A DNA stretch of 64,000 nucleotides. It comes from Prunus persica (Eukaryota > Streptophyta > Magnoliopsida > Rosales > Rosaceae). Of the stretch, positions 1 through 10,433 are shown piece by piece. The stretch covers positions 1,079,134 through 1,143,133 of the forward strand of contig NC_034012.1 of NCBI RefSeq assembly GCF_000346465.2, written 5' to 3'. Numbering within the stretch: the first letter of the stretch is position 1; the number at the start of each line of letters is the position of its first letter. The notes beneath the pieces are model-generated. The model was not told where the DNA came from. It was given only the letters and a program-made list of their open reading frames with translations, and did no database searches. Position numbers and translations under genes: made by a program.

Positions 1-1154
1 TCAAATTTACATTTTACAAACAAATTCGATGTTTGACAACAAGAAGTTCAGCCTTTCATCACCTTTCAAGCACAGATCAATCATTAAATTTCAAAGTAAC
101 AAAGGTGCATTGAAAACGACCAAAGAGCCAAAATAAGTTAAAATTGGTTCGCCGGTCCGTAAAACTTTACGGGTTGTTTGAATTGAAGGATCACTCCATC
201 AATTTCTCGTAAACTCTATACTAAATAAATAATTAAGAGAAGGCCCATTGTCAATCTTTTTTGGCTGGCAAAGTGCCAACAATACCCTTAATAAGATTAC
301 ACTAAAATATATAAAATATAATAAGGGTAAAGTAGTGATTATCTTAATCTACAAACCCCTTGCTAGGGTTTGTGGCTTCGGAATGATATACTTGAATTTT
401 AATATATTTAAAGAGTACGCCGTGCGGCTATATGTTTAAATAATTAATATTTATAGCGTTTAAAGATTATATCCCAAGTACAGCCGCGCGGTTATACTTT
501 TTAAATAAATTAATATTTAAAGAGTTTAAAGAGTAGAGCGGCTATACTGTTTAACAAATTAATATTTAACAAGTACAGCCGGGCGGCTATACGTTTTAAA
601 TAATGTTTAAAGAGTACCGCCGCACGGCTATACTGTTTAAATAAATTAATATTTAAAGAGTACAGCCGCTCGGCTGTACATTTTAAACATATCAACATTT
701 AAATAGTATAGCCGGTCGGCTATACGTTTTTTTTGTTTTTGCAAGAGCCTTTCTTATTGCCCCATTTCTAAGCCATTTGAGTTAAACAAAGAACCTAAGA
801 AAAACTTGTTTTAACAGCTTGAAAGCTTTCTTTTCAATCTCGATCGACTGTGCTCTTTGTTCGTAGCTCTTGTTGAAACCTTACAGATTCATCACTATGG
901 CCTCGACAGACTGCAGAGAACTATAATTCAAAGAAAATTGTTCCAATTTTAAGAGCAGTGGGTCATTAAAACAGAGCGTGCAAAACTAAAAAGAGATATT
1001 CCAGAAGGCTTTCCATAAGTAACATGCAATCTTGGCAATACAAGATCACATCGCAAAAAGTACTTCTCATAAAACATAGAAAGATGTTCAGCCTCAAACA
1101 GTATCACAATATTATTATCGGTCTCTAGTGAACACTGAAAAACGCTCTCAACAC
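1..1154. other. Intergenic region downstream of the RBP45-like gene
   Basis: No protein-coding gene is supported here. Short open frames on both strands are AT-rich and match nothing I recognise. The stretch 414-725 is a hairpin-repeat array described separately. The segment of about 1000-1154 is probably the 3' untranslated region of the minus-strand RNA-binding protein gene that ends at 1155. Confidence 0.6.
414..725. repeat. Array of seven short hairpin repeats
   Basis: Seven copies of a palindromic core close to GTACAGCCGnnCGGCTATAC lie at about 414-432, 478-496, 533-548 (truncated), 573-592, 614-633, 660-679 and 706-725. They are separated by AT spacers, several reading TTTAAATAAATTAATATTT and ending in AAAGA. 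The unit is about 40-60 bp with irregular spacing. Each core can fold into a stem of 8-9 bp with a two-base loop, and the loop bases vary (GC, GG, CA, CT, GT) while the stems stay paired. I do not recognise a named family. The array could be satellite-like, part of a foldback element, or a template for small RNA. Confidence 0.75.
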
Positions 1155-4100
1155 TCAGCTATATCCCACTTGCTGCTGCTGCTGCTGTGGCGGCTGTTGG
1201 TAATTACTGTACCCAGCAGGATATCCTCCATAGTACATGCTAGGGTCTTGAGAAACTTGGGCGTACCCATAACCATCGGGAGTAGGTGCATATCCATAGT
1301 AGCCACCGCCATTCCATTGGTTTGGATCTGCCTGAGGCTGAGAAAGCCAACATAGACATATCAGTCTAAGTTCAGGGGGAATCTGCAAATTTCCAAGTTA
1401 TAAATGTTAAGTTAAAGCAAAGCACCTGCTTGTTTGAAGGACTGCGGCCCCATGAAAGTCGGATATTTTGTGCACCCAACTGAGATCCATTTAACACGCG
1501 CAATGCTTCTTCAGCACAGCTTCTGATGCATAAATACAAAACAGAATAGTTGGTTTCTGTGATATTCCAATCATAAAACATCTCCAAAAAGAAGACTATC
1601 AGCAGATCTACCTACCTGTCTTGAAACTGAACAAACCCACATCGCTTGCCCGCTGGTATCTTCACATGTAATAGGTCACCGTACTGGCTGAAGACTTGTC
1701 TCAAATGGTCATCAGTAACATTACCATCCAGGTTACCTACAAATATCTGCAGCAGAAATCAATAAAGTCAGAGATACGTTGCTAAGTGATTTCCAAAGGA
1801 AAATTCCAAAAAGTACCCACAGTTGTATTGTTCGGATCACTCTCATTCTTTGAACCTTGAGAATTCTGATATGAACCTGCATGTGGAAAAGTTCAACTAA
1901 CAGCTGAGATACTTTTGGAACAACAGTTTACAACCCTTGATCCTATCAACTAAAAAACGAACAGAGGAGACAAGCTGACAAACTTGCTGCCTATTCTTTC
2001 TCCCAACAAAGAAAAAGAAGAAAAATGAACAAAAAGAATATAAACAAATCAGCTGCCAATATCCTATAGGTACAGACCAAAAATACCGATAGCCACTATC
2101 CTAATACAATTCAAGAATGCTCACGGGATGCTCACTGTGTGTCTTAGTACTTGCATTGTTGAACAAATCAAAGAAGACACATTCTCATAACAATTTGAAG
2201 ACTGAGTCTCAGAATTAATATCATCCATCCACCTTGCACCAATGGTAAGAGGCCCAACAAGCATCATGCACCATAGAAAACCATATGCACGTGCACCTAT
2301 ATATGCTGAAAAATAATGAGGACAGTTGTCCATGTTTGGGAAAGGGAGGAGGACTTAGTGACTCCCGTCATTCACGTAGAACGAGGAAATCCCGGTTGGT
2401 CAATAAGTGGAATTAAGTGGTCTAGTAAGGCTTTAAATGCCAACCTGCTAATCCCTAAATGAACACAATCTATTTGGTCTAACCAACATATGGTGTGAAA
2501 CTGCAATGCACATTAAACCAGGTGAGAGAGGCCAATAGCAAACCCAACTCATTAGTTAAATAAAATCAGACAGAAGAAAAAATATAAAAAGTTGTTCATC
2601 TGAATATGAGTTTCCATCAGTATGGATGACCACTGTGAACAATGAGATATTACTATAGAAAAACCAGGTCAGAATTTTTTATGCCAAGGCTAATGCCAAA
2701 ACAAAATAGAGAAGATACCAGGCTTGGCACGCAAGCAAAATAACAGTTGGAGTTATTGACTGGTGTTTTAACCGTACAAAAGAAATCATGGAAAAGGATT
2801 GTTCAAAGACTGGCAAACCACGGGTATACTCATGGTGGTGCCACATTTCTCCATCTGCTACTGGGTCAGAGGTTTGAAACTTAGCATGTAAAACCTACTT
2901 ATTTGGCTGTTAAAGTGGTTTAACCAGTTGGACCAATTAGTTCTTTACCAGCTTCCCAAGTAACATTCCTATCTACATGGAGTTATCCAGTTCACTAATT
3001 CAGTCCAATGAATCAAACAACCTAAATTAAGTAGCAGTGCATGGTTATCTCAGTCGAACCGACTTCCAGACCAGTCTGGCTTATATTAACATGGTAAAAC
3101 CTAGTCATATCATGACAAAGACTAAATTATAACGCGAGATTCCCAATGATGGCCAGCCTGCTAGGTGCAGTAAATTCCAATGAGTTGTAAGTTGCAACAT
3201 GCACTCCTTCCAGAACCCTTTCTCAGGGATTAAAGACTACAAGATTAATCAAAATCAGGAAATATGTGGATCACAAGGGGGAACAATAAAATTTAACTAA
3301 ATGGCAGAAGGGTACGATACATAAGGAATCAAAGATGTAAATTTTGCGGACACGTTACTAGAAAAACACAAGCGAACTTCTCTACCAGTAAAGTGGGAAC
3401 ATGCTCGAGTGAAACTAGAACAGTCACAATATGTAACTTATTGAAAGTTGAACCAACTGAACGCGCTGGAAAAAAAATTAAAATTCGAAAATGTAGCATG
3501 ACAAATGCCACATCAGAATAAAGGCCAATACATTAAATGGGAAACTGACCTAAGCGAGGCCACGCACTAAAGGGGAAACCATTTCAGCTGAAATCAGTAG
3601 CAGGCCCTTAGATGACAGAGCCTCCTGACGCCCTGCTTTGAGACAACAGGAGTTCTTTTAGTTCTCGAGATTTTAATATCATTTACCTTGCCCAAATTTT
3701 TTAAAGAAATTATAGGAATTAAATGACTTGGAAAGTACTGCTCATCTTCGAGAGTATAGCTGTAAGGAAGCAAACTTAACCAACTTAAAAGTAATGTTTG
3801 GCACACTGGATACCATATCAGAACTGGAATACACTGCCTCACCATTCCATATTCAAGTTAGTAATGTGTATTGGAAAAAACGAATGAAGGAATACCAGTC
3901 ATAGAGAAAGGAAACCCAATTAAAGTACTTGTTCTCTCCTCGCAAAACACAACACAAGAGAAATTCACAGACAGCCACAACGAAACCACAAATACACGAA
4001 ACCATCAAGACTATACCTTTTGAATATTGCTGACTACCCCCAGCATTTTTGTTAGCAGCTGGCCCAATTCGCATAGGCCTTGTTGAGCAGAGAACTCCAT

Positions 4101-5009
4101 TCATCTCAGTCATGGCACGCAACTGTTCGGACTCATCTCCGAACTTAACAAACCCATATCCCTTGGTGCGCCCTGTGAGCCTGTCAATGACAACCTTGGC
4201 ACCTTTGCATGAGGGAAAACGGGCCCGGAATGTCTCTTGAAGCATGTAATCCGTCACATCAGAAGCCAAGTCTCCAACAAATATGGTATAATCAGGGGTA
4301 TCATCAGAACGCTTCTCCCCTGCAGATGCCCAGTTCAATCTGAAATTCTGGGCACCATTTGGCATAGGGGTACCGTTGTACGACTGAAGTACTCTTTCTG
4401 CAGCAGCACGGCTACTGAATTCAATAAATCCATAACCCTCTGATTGTGTAGTTTGCTTATTGCGGATAACTTTCACAGAAACAAGCTGAAAGCACAAACG
4501 CATCATAAAATAAAAAAAACAAGTAAATATTTTATGAATACTAGAACGCATTTGTATACCTATAAAGCCATCACAATCTAAATACACAGAAACATACATA
4601 AAATAGAAGGCAAACCAAATTTTTTTTTATAAAGGAATTTCCTTGGGTTGATATAAGGCAAACCACAGATCTAATAAATAATAATCAGAACTTTCAGCAT
4701 TGAAAACAAAAAGAAATAAAATAAGGCACGAACCTCGCCGGTGTGAACGAGAATATTGTAGAGATAGGTCTCCTCCATCCAGTACTGCAAGTCGCCGATC
4801 CAGAGCGTACGGACCTCGTCGGCGGAGGTGGGCTGGGGCTGCTGCTGGACGAGCTGCCCAGGCGGTGGGGCCACCTGGGACTGCGGGGCCCACATTGGGG
4901 GTGCCTGGGCCGTCGGGGGGGGAGGCGGCGCCATCATCATGTAGGGCTGCTGTCCGTACTGCTGGCCTAATGCTGACGGAGCCACACCGCCTGCCCCAGG
5001 TTGCATCAT
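1155..5009 (-). CDS. RBP45: RBP45/RBP47-type polyadenylate-binding RNA-binding protein
   Basis: Nuclear oligouridylate/poly(A)-binding hnRNP-like protein with three RRMs, of the plant RBP45/47 family. Exons read by eye, in coding order: 4734-5009, 4017-4485, 1821-1876, 1616-1746, 1426-1522 and 1155-1331. They sum to 1206 nt, 401 residues. The N-terminus is Gln/Pro-rich with MMMAPPPPPTAQAPP. RRM1 begins at RTLWIGDLQYWMEE, with RNP1 YGFIEF. RRM2 has YTIFVGDLASDVTD and GYGFVKF. RRM3 has IFVGNLDGNVTDD and CGFVQF. The C-terminus is Gly/Tyr/Gln-rich, ending QQQQQQVGYS. The donor after 1821 is a weak GTGGGT, chosen because it keeps RRM3 in frame. The intron 1877-4016 is unusually long. The order and spacing of the three RRMs fit the family, typically near 400 residues. 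Which of the three Arabidopsis RBP45 paralogues is closest cannot be decided here. Confidence 0.93.
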
Positions 5010-5040
5010 CGTGTGAATCTAGAGAGAGAAAGAGGAGAGA

Positions 5041-5240
5041 GAGAAACCCTAATCGCAAGGGCGAGAGAGAACGAGACAATGAGTGAGTGAGAGAGAGATT
5101 TTGAATGTCGAGACAGTGATTACGTTGGATTAGGGGTGGGTTCTAGGAACGGCCACGTAAGCCGTTCTTGTGGTAGAATTGTAATATATTTAGGCAAGTC
5201 GGGGCATGTTGGGCCCAAATTTACACGTTGGGCCCAGTTT
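5041..5240 (-). promoter_or_regulatory. RBP45 promoter and 5' UTR: telo-box, GA repeat, two TTGGGCCCA sites
   Basis: Upstream of the RBP45 start at 5009 there is AAACCCTAA (telo-box) at 5044-5052 and GA-rich sequence at about 5018-5098. Two palindromic TTGGGCCCA sites follow at 5209-5218 and 5228-5236. In plants, TGGGCC/T (site II) elements bind TCP factors, and telo-boxes are common in genes of growth and RNA metabolism. Both readings are inference from motif identity. Confidence 0.5.
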
Positions 5241-5922
5241 TTATCTAAACAAACGGAAACGGTTCTCTCTCTCAGACGTCCCAATATTCATCAGAACCGA
5301 CAATCGTGAACAGTGCTGACGAAATACGACTATGAAAAGACAAAAGATGTCGTCCGCAATGTAAAAAAAAAAAAAGTCAAACAGTTTTCAGCTTCACTTT
5401 TACTTGCTAAGACAAACAGTTGAATGGTTCAATCTTGGGCAATGCTCTGGATCTGACTCTCTCTCTTCTTGAACTCAGTCATTGGGTGGCAGCAGCATCA
5501 GACACTTCAAAAGAGAGAAAAGTCTTCAACTTTACTCAGCCTGCGAAGCTGGTTGGTATGGAGCACTAATCTTTCTGTTCATGAAGTGCTAGAAATTCAT
5601 ATTGATCCCCATTTGTTTAATTCAGCTTTTTATGTAATTTTGTAGCCATTGAATTGAAGTGAATGATCTCAGCTCCCATATTCATGATTTGATGCTTTTT
5701 TTTCTTTCTGAAGTTTGGATTTTTTACTTTACAACTGTGAAGTAATCCATATAGTTTCTGGGTTTTTGTCTTAGAAGCAATACAGAGTGAATGAACAAAC
5801 TTTGGTCGGCAATTTTTAGCCTTTGCAGATTAGAGTTATTGGATTTGCTTGGTATATAGTCATTTTGTATTGGGTTGCTGGTGTGATCAAGGAAGTAATT
5901 AGATCTTGTACTAGTGGTAAAA
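5241..5922. other. Intergenic region and probable 5' UTR of the MYND gene
   Basis: The gap between the divergent RBP45-like and MYND genes has no other coding signal. The part from about 5440 to 5922 probably holds the 5' untranslated region of the MYND gene. A 5' UTR intron is possible (a GGTTGGTATGG donor-like site near 5549), but I cannot prove it. Confidence 0.45.
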
Positions 5923-7821
5923 ATGGATTTGCATTTGAAGAACGTGTTTGATAGATTCCAGGAGCAATTTGGGTCTGGTCCGGGGCTTGGTCCTGGATCC
6001 GGGACATGTCTTATGAAGGTAGAAGGCATTTCTCCAAATTTTATTAAGTCAGTGTTTAAAGCTTCGGCAGCTCTATATAGGACTGATCCATGGAAAAGAT
6101 TGTGCCCAGGGCATCTGTTTGGTATCCGGGTTGGGAAAGATACGGATTGGTCTGGCAAGAAACAACCTTTCCCATGTGTCCAATTCATTGGAGGGGATGG
6201 TGGCGATATTGGCTTTAATATGTTTCGATCTCAAAATGATGCTAAGAGGATGACTGGTTCAAGAGAGACAATTCAGGTGCCCAATGTTGAGCTTTTACGG
6301 GTCACATATGAACGCGAGTCATTGATGTTTCCCTCTAATAGGAAAATGATCAAATCTTTGTCATTGGAAGCATCAGGGATCAATCGCTTCCCTGTTATTG
6401 ATGTTGCCCGCTGCACGTCATCAGGGACTCTTAGATTTAGGCATCCAACTCCTGAAGAGCTTAGGTTTGTGTATGCATTCATGAAAGCCATAGCTCTGGT
6501 GCACCCATTGCTTCAGGAAGACAAGGAAGGTGGTCCAAAGTGGTCAAGGTTAATGTACTTTGAACCATTTATCGAGACGGTTGATGTTCAGTGGCCACAA
6601 GAAATGGCCAAAGGTTATGATCTCGTTGCAGTTACAATCTCACACCCACCTGGTCAGGCATATGAAGAAAAGACTAGTTCAACGGCTAGCTCAACCCCAA
6701 CCAAATATGCAGAACTATCAAGGGAGGAGGCTTTTGTTGATATAAGAGTCTACTCAAATGGCAGCTTGCGACAGTGTGCAGCATGTGAGAAAGAAATCCA
6801 CGGTGAACAGGCTCTCTCGTGTGTACGATGTCAAGCAGTGCTCTACTGCAGTTCTGTCTGCCAGAAGCAGCATCTGAAGGAAACACATAAGAGCATGTGT
6901 GGTCTTTACAAGGCTATGATGGAAAGGGAAGAAGAGCTGGCAATGAATATCTTCATGTTCCCCTGTGCTGCTGAACAACCTTGTAAATGGCTTGAATCAT
7001 TGGGCATCCATCAGAAGGGCATGTGGAGGAGAAAGTGTAGTTGCTATTCTCACTGCCCCTTTGGTCTTCTTCCTGTTAAAGGTGGACTCTGGGATTCTTG
7101 GGGAGGGCTCGATGATGAAGAGTTTCCACGTGACTCGTCCTTTCATCATCACGCAAGAGATGGTATGTCAAGTCCAATCCTCCTCTCTGGCTGGTCGGAA
7201 TACTATAATCTTCGCTCGCTGCCATTGTCAAGCCCCGTTGCTGACATCCTCTCCCACCCATTGACGGTTTATTACATATTGACAACTCTCAACATCAGTT
7301 CAAAGAACTTATTAATGAAAGGTAAGGAGGTGGTTGTCCACTACCTAGGTCCAGAGGGAGAGTTGGATTGGATGCCAGCATTTGCAGATGTTGGTCATTT
7401 GCTCAATGGATTGGGCAATGTACAAATTATTATGGTGGGTTCTGAAGTTCCAACAAATTTGTCAGGGACAACTTCAGGAATTGGTAGCAGAGTGAGAGTG
7501 AATCTTGTTAGGGGTGTTTATGAGGAGGAAGCCTCCTACCTACCTTCACCTCATGTTATTGTTGCACTAAACTGTGGATTGAGTTGCTATTCAACTTGGG
7601 GTGGAGCTCTTAACTCAATTAAGACCATGGGCGTTCCAGCCTTCTTCACAGATCAATCTGAAATCTCATGTGCAAACGCTAAACAGGTTTTACGAAGTGC
7701 TGGACTGCATATCACACATCCTGTGACGCCAAATCCTTTCCGTTCACCGGTGAAACATCACGAGCCTTCTAGCAATCTTCCTTCTTATAGCAATGGTTTT
7801 GTGCTTGGGGTAAATACATGA
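5923..7821 (+). CDS. MYND zinc-finger protein with MSS51-like C-terminal region
   Basis: Single open exon of 632 residues from ATG 5923; an in-frame GTG at 5914 is ignored. The MYND finger at about residues 284-325 has the full ligand pattern: CAAC, CVRC, YCSSVCQ, then His/His/Cys (QKQHLKETHKSMC). MYND fingers bind Pro-rich peptides. The C-terminal half (VVVHYLGPEGELDW, AFADVGHLLNGLGN, VIVALNCGLSCYSTW, TDQSEISC) resembles the C-terminal domain of yeast Mss51-related and ZMYND15/17-type proteins. The N-terminal about 280 residues are plant-specific as far as I know. Biochemical role and location are unknown; the yeast name reflects COX1 translation and heme sensing and should not be transferred without evidence. 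The gene lies divergently from RBP45, with about 0.9 kb between the start codons. Confidence 0.85.
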   Translation: MDLHLKNVFDRFQEQFGSGPGLGPGSGTCLMKVEGISPNFIKSVFKASAALYRTDPWKRLCPGHLFGIRVGKDTDWSGKKQPFPCVQFIGGDGGDIGFNMFRSQNDAKRMTGSRETIQVPNVELLRVTYERESLMFPSNRKMIKSLSLEASGINRFPVIDVARCTSSGTLRFRHPTPEELRFVYAFMKAIALVHPLLQEDKEGGPKWSRLMYFEPFIETVDVQWPQEMAKGYDLVAVTISHPPGQAYEEKTSSTASSTPTKYAELSREEAFVDIRVYSNGSLRQCAACEKEIHGEQALSCVRCQAVLYCSSVCQKQHLKETHKSMCGLYKAMMEREEELAMNIFMFPCAAEQPCKWLESLGIHQKGMWRRKCSCYSHCPFGLLPVKGGLWDSWGGLDDEEFPRDSSFHHHARDGMSSPILLSGWSEYYNLRSLPLSSPVADILSHPLTVYYILTTLNISSKNLLMKGKEVVVHYLGPEGELDWMPAFADVGHLLNGLGNVQIIMVGSEVPTNLSGTTSGIGSRVRVNLVRGVYEEEASYLPSPHVIVALNCGLSCYSTWGGALNSIKTMGVPAFFTDQSEISCANAKQVLRSAGLHITHPVTPNPFRSPVKHHEPSSNLPSYSNGFVLGVNT

Positions 7822-8855
7822 GTTGGGAACCATGAAGTTTGAAGTCTCAACCTGAACTTATTTCTGATCGTTGTACTTAATTCTCTAATGATTTTCTCTT
7901 TCTGTGATGGCAAATGGCAATGACTTGCTAGGGATGAATGGGACAGCTAATCACCATCTTTGCCATGAAGATTGTAACTTTAGCATTACTTCATTTACTT
8001 GTTTTCTCCCATTGAACTGTGAACTCAGGTCCTGCTAGACTTAAGCTTTATCTTGGTTCTATATTTTTGTTCTCAGCCATTGTCTCAGGCTGGGATGGCA
8101 TCAATTCCGGTAGAGGCTCATGTAATAATACATGTTTGATACTGGGGGTTTTTAAGTCCTCGTGAATGTATATCCGGCAATATGATATTTTCAGTCGCTG
8201 GAATCCCTATTTCCATATAAGTCATCTTCAACTCTATATAGTGGTTAACGTTATAACCCGAATTGGGATTATGTCACTCGACCCTATAGAGGTATGCTAC
8301 GAACAGTCGTCCACAATTGCGGGCAATTTTATTTTAATTTTTTAAAATTATGATTCATGTGAGGCGCCGAAAACATCAACGGTCAAATTTTATCCACGCC
8401 AATAGACAAATTCTTCGTCAACTTTTAGAGCAAGAAAACCTTGACTAGATAAAAATTATACGTGGTCAGATCAATCTTCCTCAAAAATTTGAGGCCTGCC
8501 ATTCTGGTAGTTATTTTGCCAAACCATTGCAATAAGTACGTACGCAAGCGGCAGATGATATAAGCTCTTTTAATTAGCACCCGCCACATTTTGAAGCTTT
8601 TGAGCAACTACCAAAGATAGGTCGAAGACAATGCTCTGTCAAAGTTTGAAAAGCCAACTCAACCAACCTACCTTGAGTCCAGGTTTTTCGATCCCCTCGG
8701 CCTATAAAAGCCACTAGGCCTATAAAAGCCAGCCAAACAACCTTTCTTTCCCTCTGTGTTAAGCTACTGCCTGCCTCATCCCAGTCTAGATATTTTATAT
8801 TTATATCCTGCCCTGCAAGAAAACCATTTCCTCTTGGCTCCTGTTAATTAAAGCA
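7822..8855. other. Intergenic: MYND 3' UTR and HSP15.4 promoter
   Basis: The first 200-400 bases are probably the 3' untranslated region of the MYND gene. No open frame of interest is present. The last 150 bases hold the core promoter of the small heat-shock gene. Confidence 0.5.
8700..8730 (+). promoter_or_regulatory. Duplicated TATA box of the small HSP gene
   Basis: Two TATAAAAG boxes sit at 8703-8710 and 8721-8728, each within a repeated GGCCTATAAAAGCCA block (18-bp period). They lie about 130-150 bp before the ATG at 8856. This suggests a tandem duplication of the core promoter, giving two possible transcription starts 18 bp apart. Confidence 0.6.
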
Positions 8856-9512
8856 ATGGAGCTCCCAGCCTTCCACCCTTACCAATATGTCTTCCCTTCT
8901 CATCTCCTTTATCCATATCACTTGGCCCCTGAAAACTACGTCCACTGGACTGAGACCCCAGAGTCTCACATTTTCTCTGCTGACCTCCCTGGTAAGTTTA
9001 AAAATCCCTCTTACTTTTTCTTTTATGGGTTTTTATGCAAGCGATAGTCTAAAAAACTCTAAACTAATCTAATTTACTAGGAGGCAATTTGAAATTGGGT
9101 GTAAGAAATGGGCTCACTGCTCTAATCAACTGGCATGATTCACGTCTGACCTCTTTTAGTCCTCTTTAATTCACCTTTCTTGTTATGTTTCCATTGGAAT
9201 GGTTATGAAGCTTTGTTTTTGGTGGTTGTAATATGCATATGAGCAGGTGTTAGGAAAGAGGAAATAAAAGTAGAAGTAGAGGACTCAATATACCTCATAA
9301 TTCGAACACAGAGAATTGATGAAGCCACAGAGCCCAGCAGGAACTTTATGAGGAAGTTTCGGATTCCAGGTAGGGTTGATCTCGAACGGATTTCAGCTGG
9401 ATATGAAGATGGAGTATTGACAGTCACAGTGCCAAGATCTTTAAGGAGGACTTTTTTTATTGACCCAGCTGATGTCCCAGAACGGCTTGAAGTTCTGGCA
9501 AGAGCTGCTTGA
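8856..9512 (+). CDS. HSP15.4: 15.4-kDa class V small heat-shock protein
   Basis: HSP20/alpha-crystallin family chaperone that holds unfolding proteins without ATP. Two exons: 8856-8991 and 9247-9512, giving 133 residues. The donor GGTAAGT splits a Gly codon, joining ...FSADLPG to [12 protein letters not shown]. The alpha-crystallin domain runs from about residue 33 to the C-terminus. It has the consensus II pattern ([16 protein letters not shown]), [20 protein letters not shown], and the consensus I strand [12 protein letters not shown]. The C-terminal I-x-I/V motif typical of larger oligomers is not evident, as in other class V/15.4-kDa proteins. The length matches the Arabidopsis homologue At4g21870. 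A predicted cytosolic location is inference; no signal peptide is visible. Confidence 0.9.
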
Positions 9513-10433
9513 TTTCAAACATGGCAACTATTATTTTTTTTATTCTTATGTTATAATTAGGTGCTAAGTTCTAGTTGTGGGATATTTTTCTTTTCCCTAA
9601 GCGCTGGTGCATTGTGCTGGATTTGAGTTCTCACATTCTTTGTACAAACGTTTTAGATCTGTTCTATTGGTTTCTCTCAAATTTCTTGTCATACAAACTG
9701 ATGAGGGTGATGTTTCATTTCCAATGAAGGAAATATAACCATATATGGGAAATTGAAGAAAGAAGATAAACCTAGTGCCAACAAATATCTTACGTCACGT
9801 CCAAATCAAACCAAACAGATAACTTGCACAGTTGGCCAGATGTACGAAAAGGATTTTGTTCAGTCATATTTATTGTGGTAGATATTTTCCGAGGCGGATC
9901 GGGAATCTGTTGGGAATTGAACTCGAGAAGATAATTTGCGGGCGGCAGTCATAGGACCACAAGATGCAAGTCTCATAAGAATCCCATGGGCTTTTTTTTT
10001 TTTTCTTTTCAAATAAAAGTTTAGAAGGAGATTGACTACTCTCATCACTAACATCTTGACAAATACTCAAATATTAATGGGGCTACACAGTGCAGGGATC
10101 AACTAAACCAACCCCGTTGGCTGAAAACCATGTGCTTTCAACATCACATTACACCAACTTTTTACAGTGGTAAAAACCAAGCATTCAATTTGAGATACAT
10201 AAGTTTTTACCCTATGCAATCAAATTGCCCTGCCCTTACCCCTTCTTTTCCCCCATTGAACGTGTTAAATTCAGTGGCAGTTTTTTACACATTGCCTGCA
10301 AACTCAAAAACCTAGCCTTCCTGCTGTGGCTAGTTTCAGAATTTCAACAGCCTCCTTTAATCTTCTCTCTGTATATTCTCTACCGACTGTAACTCGGGCG
10401 TTCCTGCATTAAGATAACACTAAGGCTTAAAGC
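9513..10433. other. Intergenic between convergent HSP15.4 and ASPM genes
   Basis: Contains the 3' untranslated regions of the two converging genes. The HSP UTR probably ends before about 9800 and the ASPM UTR begins near 10100. No further gene is supported; short open frames at 9860-10070 and 10130-10315 are low-information. Confidence 0.55.

Noticed and set aside
414..725. CRISPR-like spacing of short palindromic repeats
   Set aside because: The genome is a plant nucleus, the spacers are AT-rich and similar to each other, and no cas gene is present.
4627..5079. 150-aa minus-strand frame overlapping the RBP45 start
   Set aside because: The other frame (MMQPGAGG...) encodes the Pro/Gln-rich RBP45 N-terminus and leads into RRM1. 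This frame is a shadow.
4700..5086. 128-aa plus-strand open frame over the RBP45 first exon
   Set aside because: It is the antisense of a GC-rich coding exon, Arg/Pro-rich, with no independent support.
8580..8610. Heat-shock element near GAAGCTTTT
   Set aside because: Only one imperfect GAA/TTC pair is present; a functional HSE needs at least three alternating units.
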